Shown here piece by piece: positions 20,540 to 31,223 of a DNA stretch of 64,000 nucleotides. Source of the DNA: Clostridium sp. NkU-1 (GTDB lineage: Bacteria > Bacillota_A > Clostridia > Lachnospirales > Lachnospiraceae); contig BBDR01000001.1 of NCBI GenBank assembly GCA_001312405.1, positions 434,001-498,000 of the forward strand. Reading direction: 5' to 3'. The notes beneath the pieces were generated by a model, which was not told the origin of the DNA, did no database searches, and saw nothing but the letters and a program-made list of their open reading frames with translations. The position numbers were made by a program, and so were the translations under genes. Position 1 is the first letter of the stretch; each line of letters starts with the position of its first letter.

Positions 20540-22285
20540 TTACACAGCAAATTGGCTGTTATAAAGCTGGGCATAAAATCCATTTTGGGAAAGCAGGCTG
20601 TCATGAGTTCCCTGCTCAATGATGTGGCCATCCCGCATGACCAGTATCACATCCGCTTCTTTTATGGTTGAAAGCCGGTGAGCGACAATAAAGCTGGTAC
20701 GCCCCTCCATCATTTTTCCAAAAGCCTTCTGTATTTTTATCTCGGTTCTGGTATCAATGGAAGAAGTGGCTTCATCAAGGATCAGCATGGGAGGAAGACA
20801 CAGCATGACCCTTGCAATGCATAAAAGCTGCTTCTGACCCTGGGATAAGTTTCCGCCGTCTTCCGTTATGACAGTATCATATCCTTCCGGCATGCGTCTG
20901 ATAAAGCCATGGGCATGAGCCTCCTTTGCTGCAAGAATGATCTCCTCCTCAGATGCATCCGGCCTTCCGTATGCGATATTTTCACCAATGGTCCCTGACT
21001 TTAACCAGGTTTCCTGGAGCACCATGCCGTAACTGGTTCTTAAGCTTTTTCTGGTCATATGACGCAGATCTGTCCCATCCACCTGGATCGAACCGGAATC
21101 CACATCATAAAAGCGCATGAGAAGATTGATCACCGTACTTTTTCCGCAGCCGGTGGGACCTACAATGGCAACTCTCTGTCCCGGCCGCACCTTTAAATTC
21201 ATATCCTCAATTAATGCTGTCTCCGGATTATAGGAGAAGTACACATGCTCCAGGGAAACCTCTCCCTCTGCATTGCAGAGCACTGCTGCGTCAGGCTCCT
21301 CCGGGATTTGAGGCTCTTCGTCAATCAGTTCAAACACACGCGTTGCAGAAGCAAGGGCATTTTGAAGCTCTGTAACCACCCCTGATATTTCATTAAACGG
21401 CTTTGTATATTGATTGGCATAGCTTAAAAAGCTGGAAAGCTGTCCTATAGATAAAAGCCCCTTTACAGCCGCAAAGGCTCCGGCAATTCCAACGCTGGCA
21501 TAAACAAGGCTGTTCACAAAGCGGGTCGCCGGATTGGTAATGGATGAAAAGAATGTAGCTTTCAGGCTCCAGACACCCAATTCCTCATTGATATCTTCAA
21601 ATTTCTCCTGTGCATCGGCTTCATGAGCAAAAGCCTGCACCACCTTCTGATTTCCCAGCATCTCTTCCACAAGAGAAGTCAGTTCTCCTCTGGTCTGTGA
21701 CTGCATCTTGAACATGCGGAAGGTCTTTCTTGCAATAAAACTGGCGGCAAATAAGGAAACCGGTGTTACCAGCACCACTACAACCGTTATGGCAGGATTC
21801 ATGGAAAATATGAAAAACAATGTACCCAAAATGGTGAGGACTCCGGTGAAGAGCTGGGTAAAGCCCATTAACAGCCCGTCAGAGAACTGATCAATATCCG
21901 CAATGATCCTGTTTATGATATCTCCGTGAGAATGGGAGTCAATATATTTTAAAGGAAGGATCTCCAGCTTATTAAATGCCTGGGTCCTGATATCCTTTAC
22001 CACCCGGTAGGTAATCAGATTGTTAATATGGCTCATAAGCCACTGGGCTGCCGCTGTTATTGCTATGATGACTCCGATTTGCTTTAAAATCAGCCACATG
22101 CCGGCAAAATCAACAGCGCCTGGTCCCACAATGCAGTCAATGGCCCGGCCTGTGAGGATGGGAATGTACAAGGTCAGCAGGACCGTGACAAAGGCACAGG
22201 CCAGAGAGGCGGCAACTCCCCATTTATAACGGCCAATGCATCCAAGGATCCGTTTGACAGTGAATCTGTATCTTTTTATGTCCAT
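20540..22285 (-). CDS. ABC exporter half-transporter, permease-ATPase fusion
   Basis: 581 residues with six membrane helices (residues 15-310) then an ATP-binding domain: Walker A GPTGCGKSTV, Q-loop in YGMVLQETWLKSG, signature LSQGQKQLL, Walker B MLILDEATSSID and switch IVAHRLSTIKEAD. It starts one base after the previous half-transporter ends, so the pair forms a heterodimeric exporter of the YheI/YheH or MdlAB type, usually for drugs or lipids. All ATPase motifs look standard in this half. GAGGAGG before ATG 22285 lies within the upstream gene. Confidence 0.93.
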   Translation of the reverse strand: MDIKRYRFTVKRILGCIGRYKWGVAASLACAFVTVLLTLYIPILTGRAIDCIVGPGAVDFAGMWLILKQIGVIIAITAAAQWLMSHINNLITYRVVKDIRTQAFNKLEILPLKYIDSHSHGDIINRIIADIDQFSDGLLMGFTQLFTGVLTILGTLFFIFSMNPAITVVVVLVTPVSLFAASFIARKTFRMFKMQSQTRGELTSLVEEMLGNQKVVQAFAHEADAQEKFEDINEELGVWSLKATFFSSITNPATRFVNSLVYASVGIAGAFAAVKGLLSIGQLSSFLSYANQYTKPFNEISGVVTELQNALASATRVFELIDEEPQIPEEPDAAVLCNAEGEVSLEHVYFSYNPETALIEDMNLKVRPGQRVAIVGPTGCGKSTVINLLMRFYDVDSGSIQVDGTDLRHMTRKSLRTSYGMVLQETWLKSGTIGENIAYGRPDASEEEIILAAKEAHAHGFIRRMPEGYDTVITEDGGNLSQGQKQLLCIARVMLCLPPMLILDEATSSIDTRTEIKIQKAFGKMMEGRTSFIVAHRLSTIKEADVILVMRDGHIIEQGTHDSLLSQNGFYAQLYNSQFAV

Positions 22286-22286
22286 G

Positions 22287-24017
22287 TTATTGCACCTCCT
22301 CTTTCGACAGCTGGGATAAGCAGATTTCCCGGTAAACCTGGCAGGAAGTTAACAACTCCTTATGGGTTCCCCAGCCTGCCATTTTCCCGTCATCAAGAAC
22401 CAGGATCCTGTCTGCATTTTTAATGGTGGAAGCTCTCTGGGACACCAGGAATACGGTCATATTCCCGGTACTTTCCTTAATTGCCTTTCTAAGCCTTGCA
22501 TCGGTAGCAAAGTCCAGGGCTGAAGCGCTGTCATCCATAATGAGGATCTGAGGTTCCTTTACCAAAGCCCTTGCAATGGCAAGTCTCTGCCGCTGCCCGC
22601 CGGAAAGGTTCTTTCCTCCCGCCTGGATCATGAGCTCCAGCCCTTGTCCTTTTTCCTCTACAAAATCCTTTGCCTGGGCAATGGAAAGAGCCTCATAAAT
22701 CTCACTGTCCGTTGCCTTCTTTTTCCCCCACTTCATGTTTTCCCGAAGGCTTCCTTTAAAAAGCACTGCCTTTTGGGGGACAATTCCAACCAGTTCCCGA
22801 AGCTGGCCCAAAGGATATTGTCTCACATCAACTCCTCCTACTTTTACGGAACCTTCTGTAACCTCATAAAACCGGGGAATCAGATTTACCAGAGTGGTCT
22901 TGCCGGAGCCTGTTCCACCGATGATTCCGATGGTCTCTCCTTCCATGACCTGAAAAGACAAGCCGCTTAATGCCGCATCCTTGGCTCCTGCATAGGTAAA
23001 GGTCATATGGTCAAATTCCACTTTAGGCACGCCCTGTTTCTCTTCCACAGCCTTATGAGAGGTTTCTGTAATGGCAGGCTCCTGTTCAAATACAGCGCTT
23101 ATCCGGCTTGCGCAGGCTAAGGACTTTGAAATCGTAATGATTAAATTTGCCAGTTTTACAAGCTCCACCAGAATCTGGGACATGTAATTTACCAAAGCAA
23201 TCACTTCACCCTGGGTGATGATGCCGCTCTGGACCTGCCCGGCGCCGGCATTGATAAGAACAATGATCCCTAAGTTGATCATCACATAGGTCAGAGGATT
23301 CATTAAAGCTGAAATTTTACCTACAAAAACCTGGAAACGTACTAAAAGGCCATTTTCCTCATCAAACCGGCGTATTTCATCATCCTGTCGGTCAAAGGCA
23401 CGGATAACACGGACTCCTTCGAGATTCTCCCTGACAGCCAAAAGCACCTGGTCCAATTGCTTCTGCACCTTTTTATACAATGGGATGCTGATCAGCATAA
23501 TGCCAAATACCACAAAGGAAAGAATGGGGATAAGCACCGCAAAAATAACAGCTGTCCTGATATTGATGGTAAATGCCATGATCATGGCTCCGCATACCAC
23601 AAACGGAGAACGAAGGAACAGACGGAGGAATAAATTCACCCCTGACTGAACCTGATTGGCATCACTGGTTATACGGGTAATCAGGGTGGCGGTCCCAATG
23701 GAATCAATTTCCTGGTACGAGAACTTGTTAATATGGCTAAACAAATCATTTCGCAGAGAAGTTCCAAAGCCTGCCGCTGCTTTTGCCGCAAAATACTGGG
23801 CCGTAATAGAACAGGCAAGGCCTATGATGCCAAGCAGCACCAATAATCCGCCCATCTTAAGTATATAAGGCATATTCTGGGACTTGATCCCCACGTCGAT
23901 CACCTTTGCCATTACAAGAGGCACCAATAATTCAAAGCAGGCTTCCAGAAGCTTAAATAACGGCCCCATGACGCTTTCCAGCTTATAGTCCTTTAAATAT
24001 CTCAGGAGCTTTTTCAT
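22287..24017 (-). CDS. ABC exporter half-transporter, first subunit
   Basis: About 576 residues. The membrane domain (residues 15-310) precedes an ATPase with Walker A GGTGSGKTTL, signature LSGGQRQRLA, and Walker B ILIMDDSASALD. The residue after the Walker B aspartate is Asp, not the usual catalytic Glu, and the switch is SQRASTI with Gln before Arg where His is usual. This is the known pattern of one degenerate ATP site in heterodimeric exporters such as BmrC/TM287. ATG 24017 follows GGAGG. A LysR gene diverges 113 bases upstream and may control the pair. Confidence 0.93.
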   Translation of the reverse strand: MKKLLRYLKDYKLESVMGPLFKLLEACFELLVPLVMAKVIDVGIKSQNMPYILKMGGLLVLLGIIGLACSITAQYFAAKAAAGFGTSLRNDLFSHINKFSYQEIDSIGTATLITRITSDANQVQSGVNLFLRLFLRSPFVVCGAMIMAFTINIRTAVIFAVLIPILSFVVFGIMLISIPLYKKVQKQLDQVLLAVRENLEGVRVIRAFDRQDDEIRRFDEENGLLVRFQVFVGKISALMNPLTYVMINLGIIVLINAGAGQVQSGIITQGEVIALVNYMSQILVELVKLANLIITISKSLACASRISAVFEQEPAITETSHKAVEEKQGVPKVEFDHMTFTYAGAKDAALSGLSFQVMEGETIGIIGGTGSGKTTLVNLIPRFYEVTEGSVKVGGVDVRQYPLGQLRELVGIVPQKAVLFKGSLRENMKWGKKKATDSEIYEALSIAQAKDFVEEKGQGLELMIQAGGKNLSGGQRQRLAIARALVKEPQILIMDDSASALDFATDARLRKAIKESTGNMTVFLVSQRASTIKNADRILVLDDGKMAGWGTHKELLTSCQVYREICLSQLSKEEVQ

Positions 24018-24130
24018 CCTAATATTCCTCCGCTTTTGAAAATTTAATATATTTTTGGAATAATGCATTGTAACATTATACCATTTTGGTATAATAATAC
24101 AATACTAAATATGAAATAGAGGATATCCCA

Positions 24131-25017
24131 ATGAATCCAATTAATTCAAGGCAGCTTTACTATTTTACTATAATTGCAGAAACCGGAGGCTTTACAGCCG
24201 CAGCAAAAAAGCTGGGATTATCCCAGCCGCCTTTAAGCAAGCAGATTTTTCTGCTGGAAGAAGAGCTTGGGGTAAAGCTTTTTGAACGCGGCTCCAGAAA
24301 GACTGAGCTGACGGAAGCAGGTGCTTTTTTATATTCCCGGGCCAAAGACATTCTGTCCATGATGGACTCCATTGCGGAAGAACTCCATCATTTCCAGGCT
24401 GCTTCCAATGGAATTTTAAAGCTGGGAACCATCTCTTCTTCCGGTAATATGCTCCACGACTTTTTAAAGGCATACTGCGCCACCCATCCAAAGGTACGGT
24501 TTGAGGTCACAGAAGGAAATACCTATGAGCTTTTGGAAAAGATGAAAAACGGGATTGTGGAATGCTCCATTATCCGGACTCCATTTAATGCGGAGGGTTT
24601 TGAATGCGAATACGGAAAAGAAGAACCTTTAATAGCGGTTGGAACCCCTTCCTTTTTTTCAGGCGTTCCCATGAATAAAATCAGGCTGACAGACCTTTCA
24701 GGCAAGCCTTTGATCTATTACCGCCGGTTTGATTCCATCATCTCCCTTGCCTTCCAAAACAGCGGCATAGTGCCCAATGTTTTTTGCCGCAATGATGATG
24801 CCAGGACCTGTCTCCAATGGGCAGCCACCGGCCTTGGGATCGCCCTGGTGCCTGAATCCATCAGCAAAGCAGGGGAACATACCGGTCTTGTTTTCAGGGA
24901 GATCGACTCTAAGGATACTGTTACCAGAATGGCAGCCGTATATAAAAAAATGGCTATGTTTCAAACATAGCCAAAGAATTTGTTTCGTATTTTGGTGAAC
25001 TGATGTCCCTTTCCTAA
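24131..25017 (+). CDS. LysR family regulator, frameshift near the end
   Basis: About 295 residues. The N-terminal winged helix has AAKKLGLSQPPLSKQIFLLE (residues 22-41) and a standard effector domain follows (GTISSSGNMLHDFLKAY, GLGIALVPESI). An A7 run at 24944-24950 diverts the frame into a short end, MAMFQT. With A8 or A5 it reads NGYVSNIAKEFVSYFGEL and stops at 25017, a more natural C-terminal helix. It diverges from the exporter pair and is the likely regulator. Its corrected end overlaps the end of the convergent radical SAM gene by four bases. Confidence 0.87.
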
Positions 25018-25903
25018 TCAAAAAGGCTTAACTGGGTTACCTGGTAATTCTTTTTGTACCCATGAATGATATCTTTCATCCGGTATAATATCCCATACCG
25101 CTCACACTCTCTGGAAAATATCTGCCACAGCTTTCTTGCACCTGGCTTGTACATTCATAACTGTTTCCATAACGCCTGATATATTCGGAAACCAGATCCT
25201 GCTGGGGAAACTGTTCCCGGAGGCGGTCAAAATACCATTCTCTCTGATTATTCCGCAAAGTTACCCCAAAAGCGGGATAAATAAAGCTGGCTCCGGTATC
25301 ATGGGCGGCTTTTACAATTGAAAGGATATTTTCCTCGCTATCCTCCAGAAACGGAAGAACCGGCATCAATAATATTCCCGCAAATATCCCGTTCTTCCTT
25401 AATGCCTCAATCAAAGCCAGCCGCTCGGAAGGGCGGGATACATTGGGTTCGATCTTCTTCGCCAGATCATCGTCTGTGGTAGTAACCGTCACTTTGCACA
25501 GGACAGGGGAATGCTCCATGATTCCTTTAAGAACATCCACATCCCGCTTAAGAAGGGCGCTTTTCGTAGCCACTGCTGCTCCAAAGCCATATGCATCAAT
25601 AAGCTCAAGGGCATGTCTTGTTAATTCAAGCTCTTTTTCAAAGGGATTGTAGGGATCACTCATGGCTCCTGTCCCTACAATACCGGTTCTCACCTTACGC
25701 CTTAAATCGTCCCGGATGATGCGAAGGGCATCCTCCTTGGCCCTCACCGAATCAAAATCCGCAATCCGGTAACAGTCTGAGCGGCTGTCACAATAAATGC
25801 AGCCATGGCTGCACCCTTTATAGATATTCATATTATAATCAATACCAAACCACTGGGAGCCTTTTGTTCTGGTCACTATGGTCTTTGCAGGAATATTTTC
25901 CAT
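25014..25903 (-). CDS. SPL-like radical SAM protein, one frameshift
   Basis: About 296 residues. The radical SAM cluster motif is C31-x3-C35-x2-C38 in YKGCSHGCIYCDSRSD. The next parts resemble spore photoproduct lyase-like and Rv2578c-type proteins (GTGAMSDPYNPFEKE, ATKSALLKRDVDVLKG, LLMPVLPFLEDSEENI). The frame breaks after YECTS near 25130: one C is missing, and the other frame gives PGARKLWQIFSRECERYG and the tail QVTQLSLFD ending at 25014. Its substrate is unknown. True SplB proteins have a distinct C-terminal cysteine that I do not see, so I do not call it a photoproduct lyase. Confidence 0.82.
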
Positions 25904-26077
25904 CTGTTTTTCGTTCCTTTCCTCACTTCCATTTTCATACTCACTGGCTTCATTCTAAGATTTATGAACGGATCTGTCAATTATGTACGTGTTTTTACCT
26001 ATATCTTGATATTTTTTTTGTTCCATGATAATATTCTAATATTAGCGGGGAAAATCATGACAGGAAAAGGAGATATT

Positions 26078-26914
26078 ATGATTCGATTCTTATTGCGCTG
26101 CAAACAAATCTATGACAAATACAGCAGGGATGAGATGACCGTATATGCAGCCCAGGCCTCCTTCTTCTCCATCATTGCGGCATTTCCCTTTATGATGCTT
26201 TTACTGGCATTGATACAGCTTATCCCATCCATTACGAAAGCCAATCTGCTCCAGCTTATGATCACAATCATCCCAAGCACACTGGAATTGAACAGTTTAA
26301 TCGTATCTGTTATCGATGACCTTTATACGAATTCTCCGGTAGCAGTCCTATCTGTGACTGCAGTGGCTGCCATATGGTCTGCTTCCAAGGGGATGCTCAG
26401 CATTGAGCGGGGCTTGAACCGGGTATTTGGCCAGGAGAAAAAGCGAAACTATATCGTGACCCGGATCATTTGCGCCGGCTATACCATCATTTTTATGGTC
26501 ATCTGTCTCCTGACCCTTGTTCTGCTGGTCCTTGGAGGCTCCATTCAGAGTTTTATGAACCGCCACTTTCCGCTGCTGGCCGAGATCACCCAGTATGTTC
26601 TTACGTTTCGTACCATGCTCGTTTTCATGCTGACGATCTGCTTTGCTGTCCTTTATACCTATGTTCCGGAAAAAAAGCAGCACTTTTTCAGTCAGCTTCC
26701 AGGAGCCGCCTTTTGCACATTGGGATGGATCGGTTCTTCCTTTGCGTTTTCTATTTATTTTAATAATTTCGGAAATTACTCTGTCATGTACGGAAGCCTT
26801 ACCGCCATTGTGCTGTTGATGCTATGGATTTATGCCTGTATCTGCATTCTGTTTTTCGGAGCTGAAATTAATTATTATTATTCCATAAGTTGGAAAGAGC
26901 ATACCCGCTATTAA
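26078..26914 (+). CDS. YihY/BrkB family membrane protein
   Basis: 278 residues with about six membrane helices. The family blocks are visible: YAAQASFFSIIAAFPFMMLL near residue 24, IWSASKGMLSIERGLNRVFG near residue 103, and FGNYSVMYGSLTAIVLLMLW near the end. ATG 26078 follows AGGAG at five bases. YihY proteins were once called ribonuclease BN, which was wrong; the function is uncertain and transport or envelope roles are suggested. Followed by a strong terminator shared with cysK. Confidence 0.92.
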   Translation: MIRFLLRCKQIYDKYSRDEMTVYAAQASFFSIIAAFPFMMLLLALIQLIPSITKANLLQLMITIIPSTLELNSLIVSVIDDLYTNSPVAVLSVTAVAAIWSASKGMLSIERGLNRVFGQEKKRNYIVTRIICAGYTIIFMVICLLTLVLLVLGGSIQSFMNRHFPLLAEITQYVLTFRTMLVFMLTICFAVLYTYVPEKKQHFFSQLPGAAFCTLGWIGSSFAFSIYFNNFGNYSVMYGSLTAIVLLMLWIYACICILFFGAEINYYYSISWKEHTRY

Positions 26915-26916
26915 TC

Positions 26917-26955
26917 AAAAACCAGGGCTTGCATAATAGCAGCTGCCCTGGTTTT
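26917..26955. terminator. bidirectional terminator between yihY and cysK
   Basis: AAAACCAGGGC pairs with GCCCTGGTTTT over a 16-base loop, just after the yihY stop and 22 bases beyond the convergent cysK stop. Confidence 0.85.
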
Positions 26956-26976
26956 AATATTTGCAGTGTTTATAAT

Positions 26977-27907
26977 TTAGGTAAACAAAGGAGTCGATAA
27001 GTATCTGTCCCCGGTATCAGGAAGAACTACAACAATCCTTTTTCCGGCATATTCCGGACGCTTTGCCACTTCCCTGGCAGCCCATACGGCTGCAGAGGAG
27101 GAAATCCCCACTAAAATCCCTTCTGTTTGTGCCAGTTCTTTTCCTGTCTCGTAAGCATCTCCATTTTCCACCGGTATAATTTCATCGTAAACATCCGTAT
27201 TTAGGATTGATGGGACAAACCCTGCTCCGATTCCCTGAATTCCATGTGGCCCCGGCTTTCCTCCCGAAAGAACCGGTGAAGCGGCAGGTTCCACTGCAAT
27301 TACCTTTATGTCAGGATTTTTACTTTTTTAAGTATTCTCCTGCTCCGGTAATGGTACCTCCGGTTCCCACGCCGGCTATAAAAACATCGATCTTTCCATC
27401 AGTATCCTCCCATATCTCAGGGCCGGTGGTTTCATAATGGGCTTTGGAATTGGACGGATTGTCAAACTGTCCCAGAATAACGGAACCGGCTATTTCATCT
27501 TGCAGCTCTTTCGCCTTTGCAATGGCGCCTGACATCCCTTTTGCTCCTTCTGTCAATACAATTTCCGCTCCATAGGCCTTTAAAAGATTGCGCCGTTCCA
27601 CGCTCATGGTCTCCGGCATAGTAAGAATGGCCTTATATCCCCTCATGGCAGCTATGCTTGCGATGCCGATTCCAGTGTTGCCGGAAGTCGGTTCTATGAT
27701 CGTGGCACCTGGCTTTAAGGCGCCGGACTTTTCCCCAGCCTGAATCATATAAAGGGCCGCCCGGTCCTTTACGCTTCCTGCAGGATTAAAATATTCCAGC
27801 TTCCCTATAATGGCAGCTGCCACATGGTGCCGTTTCCCATAATTGGACAATTCCACAAGGGGTGTATGGCCGATCAGTTCAGATGCGCTTTTTTTAATAT
27901 TTTCCAT
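26977..27907 (-). CDS. cysK: cysteine synthase (O-acetylserine sulfhydrylase), one frameshift
   Basis: PLP enzyme that makes cysteine from O-acetylserine and sulfide. About 309 residues. PLP lysine in [15 protein letters not shown]; phosphate loop [26 protein letters not shown]; then [22 protein letters not shown] and [11 protein letters not shown]. The frame breaks at 27324-27329, where an A6 run needs A5 to give [17 protein letters not shown]. The C-terminal tail after [19 protein letters not shown] is short and normal. Start ATG 27907 follows GAGG; the ATG at 27913 is inside the site. Confidence 0.93.
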
Positions 27908-28010
27908 ATTCATCCTCTTTTCAACCGAAAAATATTCTTAAACAGGTTCCCTTTTTATTTAAACCTCACCAGAATCAAGCGGATATTCGCAAACTGGTCC
28001 GGCTGAGGCA

Positions 28011-29506
28011 TTATGACAACTCATAAAGGCTGCGATACTTCTCCTTTAAGTACTGAATGAAATAATCCGGAGTAAAATCCTCACCCGTAACATCCTTTAA
28101 GATTTCACGGCTGGTTTTCAGCTTTCCAAACTTGTGGACATGTTCCCTTAAATACTCTCTTATAACGTCAAGCTTTCCATTTTTAAGAAGTTCGTCAAAA
28201 TCCATCTCTTTTCTCATATGGTAATAAAGCTGAGCCCCAAAAGCATTCCCCAGTGCATAAGACGAAAATAACCGATCAGTCCCTGGGACCAGTGAATATC
28301 CTGAAGGATCCCCTCTGATGGATTTTCCGGACGCACCCCAAGATATTCCTCATATTTATCCGCCCAGATTTCCGGAAGCTTCTTTAAGTCCACATCTTCT
28401 TCTATAATCATTTTCTCTAATTCATAGCGGATCATAATATGAAGATTGTAGGTGAGTTCGTCTGCCTCTGTCCGGATAAAGCTTGGCTCCACCTTATTAA
28501 TTGCATCCATATACTGTTCTATGGAAATTTCCTTTAATTGTTCAGGATAAAGCTCCTGAAGCTTTTTATAAATAGGAACCCAGAAGGCCTGGCTGCGCCG
28601 ATGATGTTCTCAAAAAAGCGGGACTGGGATTCGTGCATTCCCATGGATGTCCCCTGCCCCACCGGAGTCTGGGTGATCTCATCACTGATTCCAAGCTCAT
28701 AAAGTCCATGACCCGCTTCATGAATCACGGAGAACATGGAGTTATCTACCTTCTCCCGATAGCTGGTAGTGATCCTGACATCATGGTTATGGAGATTTGT
28801 CGTAAACGGATGGGCGCTTTCTGAAAGAACACCCTTTGTAAAGTCAAAGCCAACATATTCCGCAAGATAATGTGCCATCTCCCTTTGTTTTTCTTCAGAA
28901 TAACCGCCTGATAAAAAGGAATCATCAATGGTCTTACCATTTTCCTTAATCTCTTTTAAAAGAGGTACAATCTCTTCTTTAAGCCGGCTAAAGAATTCAT
29001 CCAGGAGCTCCATATTGAACCCTTTTTCAAACTCATCCAATATGATATCATAAAGCTTCTGGCCTTCCTTTTTCCGGTAAGAAGCAAATTTCTTTTTAAA
29101 ACCGATTACTTTTTCAAGAGTCGGCGCAAAGGAATCAAAATCTTCCTCTTTTTTTGGCCTTTGACCAGATTCTGGCTGCCTCTGCTATAAGCTGGGCATT
29201 CTCCCGGTACTCGTTTGACGGAATGCACACCAGTTCTTCTCTGGCTTCCTTCGCTCCCTTGACAATGGCCCGCTTCACATCGGACAGGCTGTTATCTTCC
29301 TCGCAGCCGGCAATGGCTTTCCCCATCTCTTCTCCTGTCATAACCTTGTAATATTCCTCAGAGAGCACACCGATCACCCTTGAAGTATAGGAACCGGCAC
29401 CTTCCGGAGCAAGAGTTTCATTATCCCATTCAAAAAGGACAAGAGAGGTTTGGAGTGCCATCGTCTTTTCCAGTAAAGAGGATAAAATTTCATAAAATTT
29501 GCTCAT
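28011..29506 (-). CDS. M32 family metallocarboxypeptidase, three frameshifts
   Basis: Zinc carboxypeptidase (thermostable carboxypeptidase 1/Taq type) that trims C-terminal residues from peptides in the cytosol. Joined length about 499 residues, right for the family. The motif VIHEAGHGLYELG contains HExxH, and RITTSYREKVDNS, GMHESQSRFFENIIGRS and IRTEADELTYNLHI are M32 signatures. Shifts: A7 at about 29149-29155 (needs A6, giving AKAKKEEDFDSFAP), a missing C near 28597 (IIGRSQAFW), and a missing C near 28262 (GYFPSYALGNAFGAQ). Start ATG 29506 follows GGAG. Four separated frames would otherwise hide this gene. Confidence 0.92.
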
Positions 29507-29688
29507 AATCTGTTTCTCCTTTATTTCTGCAAATAATAATCCAGACTTGGGAATGCAAGCATTCTTTCATCTGGCAAATGCTTAAAGATTCAAATACTGC
29601 CTGGTATTTATACCGGGTATTCCGCTTAAAATCAGGGACGCTCTGTATGAGTGTCCCCAGGCGGAATAAAAAAATACTTTTATAACTA

Positions 29689-31032
29689 TCACTTACTGGA
29701 GCCAAAAATGGAAGCTTCTTTTATATCAAGGGTTTTAAGCCAATTTTTGACTTTTTCCTCCTGATATGCGTTTGCTGAAAAAGCTTCAAGCTCCATGTCA
29801 ATGGGAATATCCGTTTTCATGGTAGCCAGGGTTTTGGAAAGCAGGGCTGCTTTTTCCCCGCATAATTCCTCATCACTGGTCTTTGTCAATGCCTTATATG
29901 GAGAACGGGTGATTCCAAGTTCATTTTTCCAGAAATCCTGAAGCGCTTTTAAGCTCTTTTTATCAGACTCGGCCTCATGAATGGAACGGTATATCTCTTC
30001 CACAGTACCATATTCCCTAAGAAGCGGAGGAACCGCGCTGCTTACTCCCTTTACTCCCGGAATATTATCAGAAGGATCTCCCTGGATCCCCTTTAAATCC
30101 GTAATCTGCTCCGGCCTTACTCCCTCTTCATATAACACCGTATCAGAGGTATATTCAAAAACCTTTTCAGGAAGGTTGACCTCTTCTTTTTTTACACCGT
30201 AAAAAGAATAATATTTTTTATACAGCTCGTCCGCTTTTTCCTGCCGTGACTGAACCATCCACGCCCGGACATTATATTCATCATTTACTAGCTGGAGATA
30301 ATCGTGATCCTTTGTGAGGAGGATCATGGAAATCTCGTCTCTGAATTTCATGACCAGGCTTCCGGCATAATCATCAGCTTCATACTGTTCACTCAAAAGC
30401 ACCTGAAAGCCCACGTCTTTTAAGATTTCTTCCATCAGGATAAACTGGCTTTTTAAGGGCTCCGGTGTGGCTCCCCTGGTTCCCTTATAATCCGGGTACA
30501 ATTCTCTTCGAAATGTATCCCTGGTTCTGTCAAACACAAAGGCAATGTGATCCGGCTGCTGTTTTTTCATCAGAGAGACCACCATCTTAAGCATTCCAAA
30601 AATTGCGTTGGTATAAGTGCCGTCCTTTGCATGGAGGATCTTATCATAATGCTTCTGCTTTTCCTCCTCTGACTTTGCAAACATAATCTCCCTTGGTAAA
30701 ACCGCATAATAGCATGTCGACAGCATAGAGGAACCGTCAACGACTACAAATTTTCTTTCAGACATGTATTTCTCCATTTCTTCAAATATCTTTGCAGAAT
30801 CAGGTAAAATAATTCTGCAATTCTGTTTCATTTCTCGCACCCAGCGTTTCATAACCTCTTTCCGCTCCTGGGCAGATAATCCCTTCCATAGCTTTTGGAC
30901 GCGAGGGTCCCCAAAACCGACATATGGTACTCCATTCCGCTCGCATTCATAGGATGACAAGTAGTGATTGAGAGCACTCCATTCCACATAAAATGCATTG
31001 ATGCTGCGGCTTAAAGAGCTTACTTTTACCAT
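29689..31032 (-). CDS. 5'-3' exonuclease (PolA N-terminal type) with N-terminal extension
   Basis: About 447 residues. The exonuclease core begins near residue 92 with FVVVDGSSMLSTCYYAVL. It has VFDRTRDTFRRELYPDYKGTR, YEADDYAGSLVMKF, LLTKDHDYLQLV and the helix-hairpin-helix GIQGDPSDNIPGVKGV. It lacks the polymerase domain, so it is a free flap nuclease-like enzyme for RNA primer removal or repair. The first 90 residues (MVKVSSLSRSINAFYVEW onward) are not part of the usual fold and I do not recognise them. ATG 31032 follows GGGAGGAAGG. The frame is intact and contains A/T runs of 6 and 7 that are correct. Confidence 0.88.
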   Translation of the reverse strand: MVKVSSLSRSINAFYVEWSALNHYLSSYECERNGVPYVGFGDPRVQKLWKGLSAQERKEVMKRWVREMKQNCRIILPDSAKIFEEMEKYMSERKFVVVDGSSMLSTCYYAVLPREIMFAKSEEEKQKHYDKILHAKDGTYTNAIFGMLKMVVSLMKKQQPDHIAFVFDRTRDTFRRELYPDYKGTRGATPEPLKSQFILMEEILKDVGFQVLLSEQYEADDYAGSLVMKFRDEISMILLTKDHDYLQLVNDEYNVRAWMVQSRQEKADELYKKYYSFYGVKKEEVNLPEKVFEYTSDTVLYEEGVRPEQITDLKGIQGDPSDNIPGVKGVSSAVPPLLREYGTVEEIYRSIHEAESDKKSLKALQDFWKNELGITRSPYKALTKTSDEELCGEKAALLSKTLATMKTDIPIDMELEAFSANAYQEEKVKNWLKTLDIKEASIFGSSK

Positions 31033-31223
31033 ATTCCTTCCTCCCTGATAAATATGTGCTATCCCGATCAGATATTCCATTCCATTATACTCTGATTTTC
31101 CATTTATTCATAGTCTAATATTTCGTTTTAAAATATAATTTTCCTCAAAAGACGTTGAACTATGTAGCAAGAGGCTATATAATACAGATATCAAGAATAA
31201 AAAGGGAAGGTACTATCAAAAAA

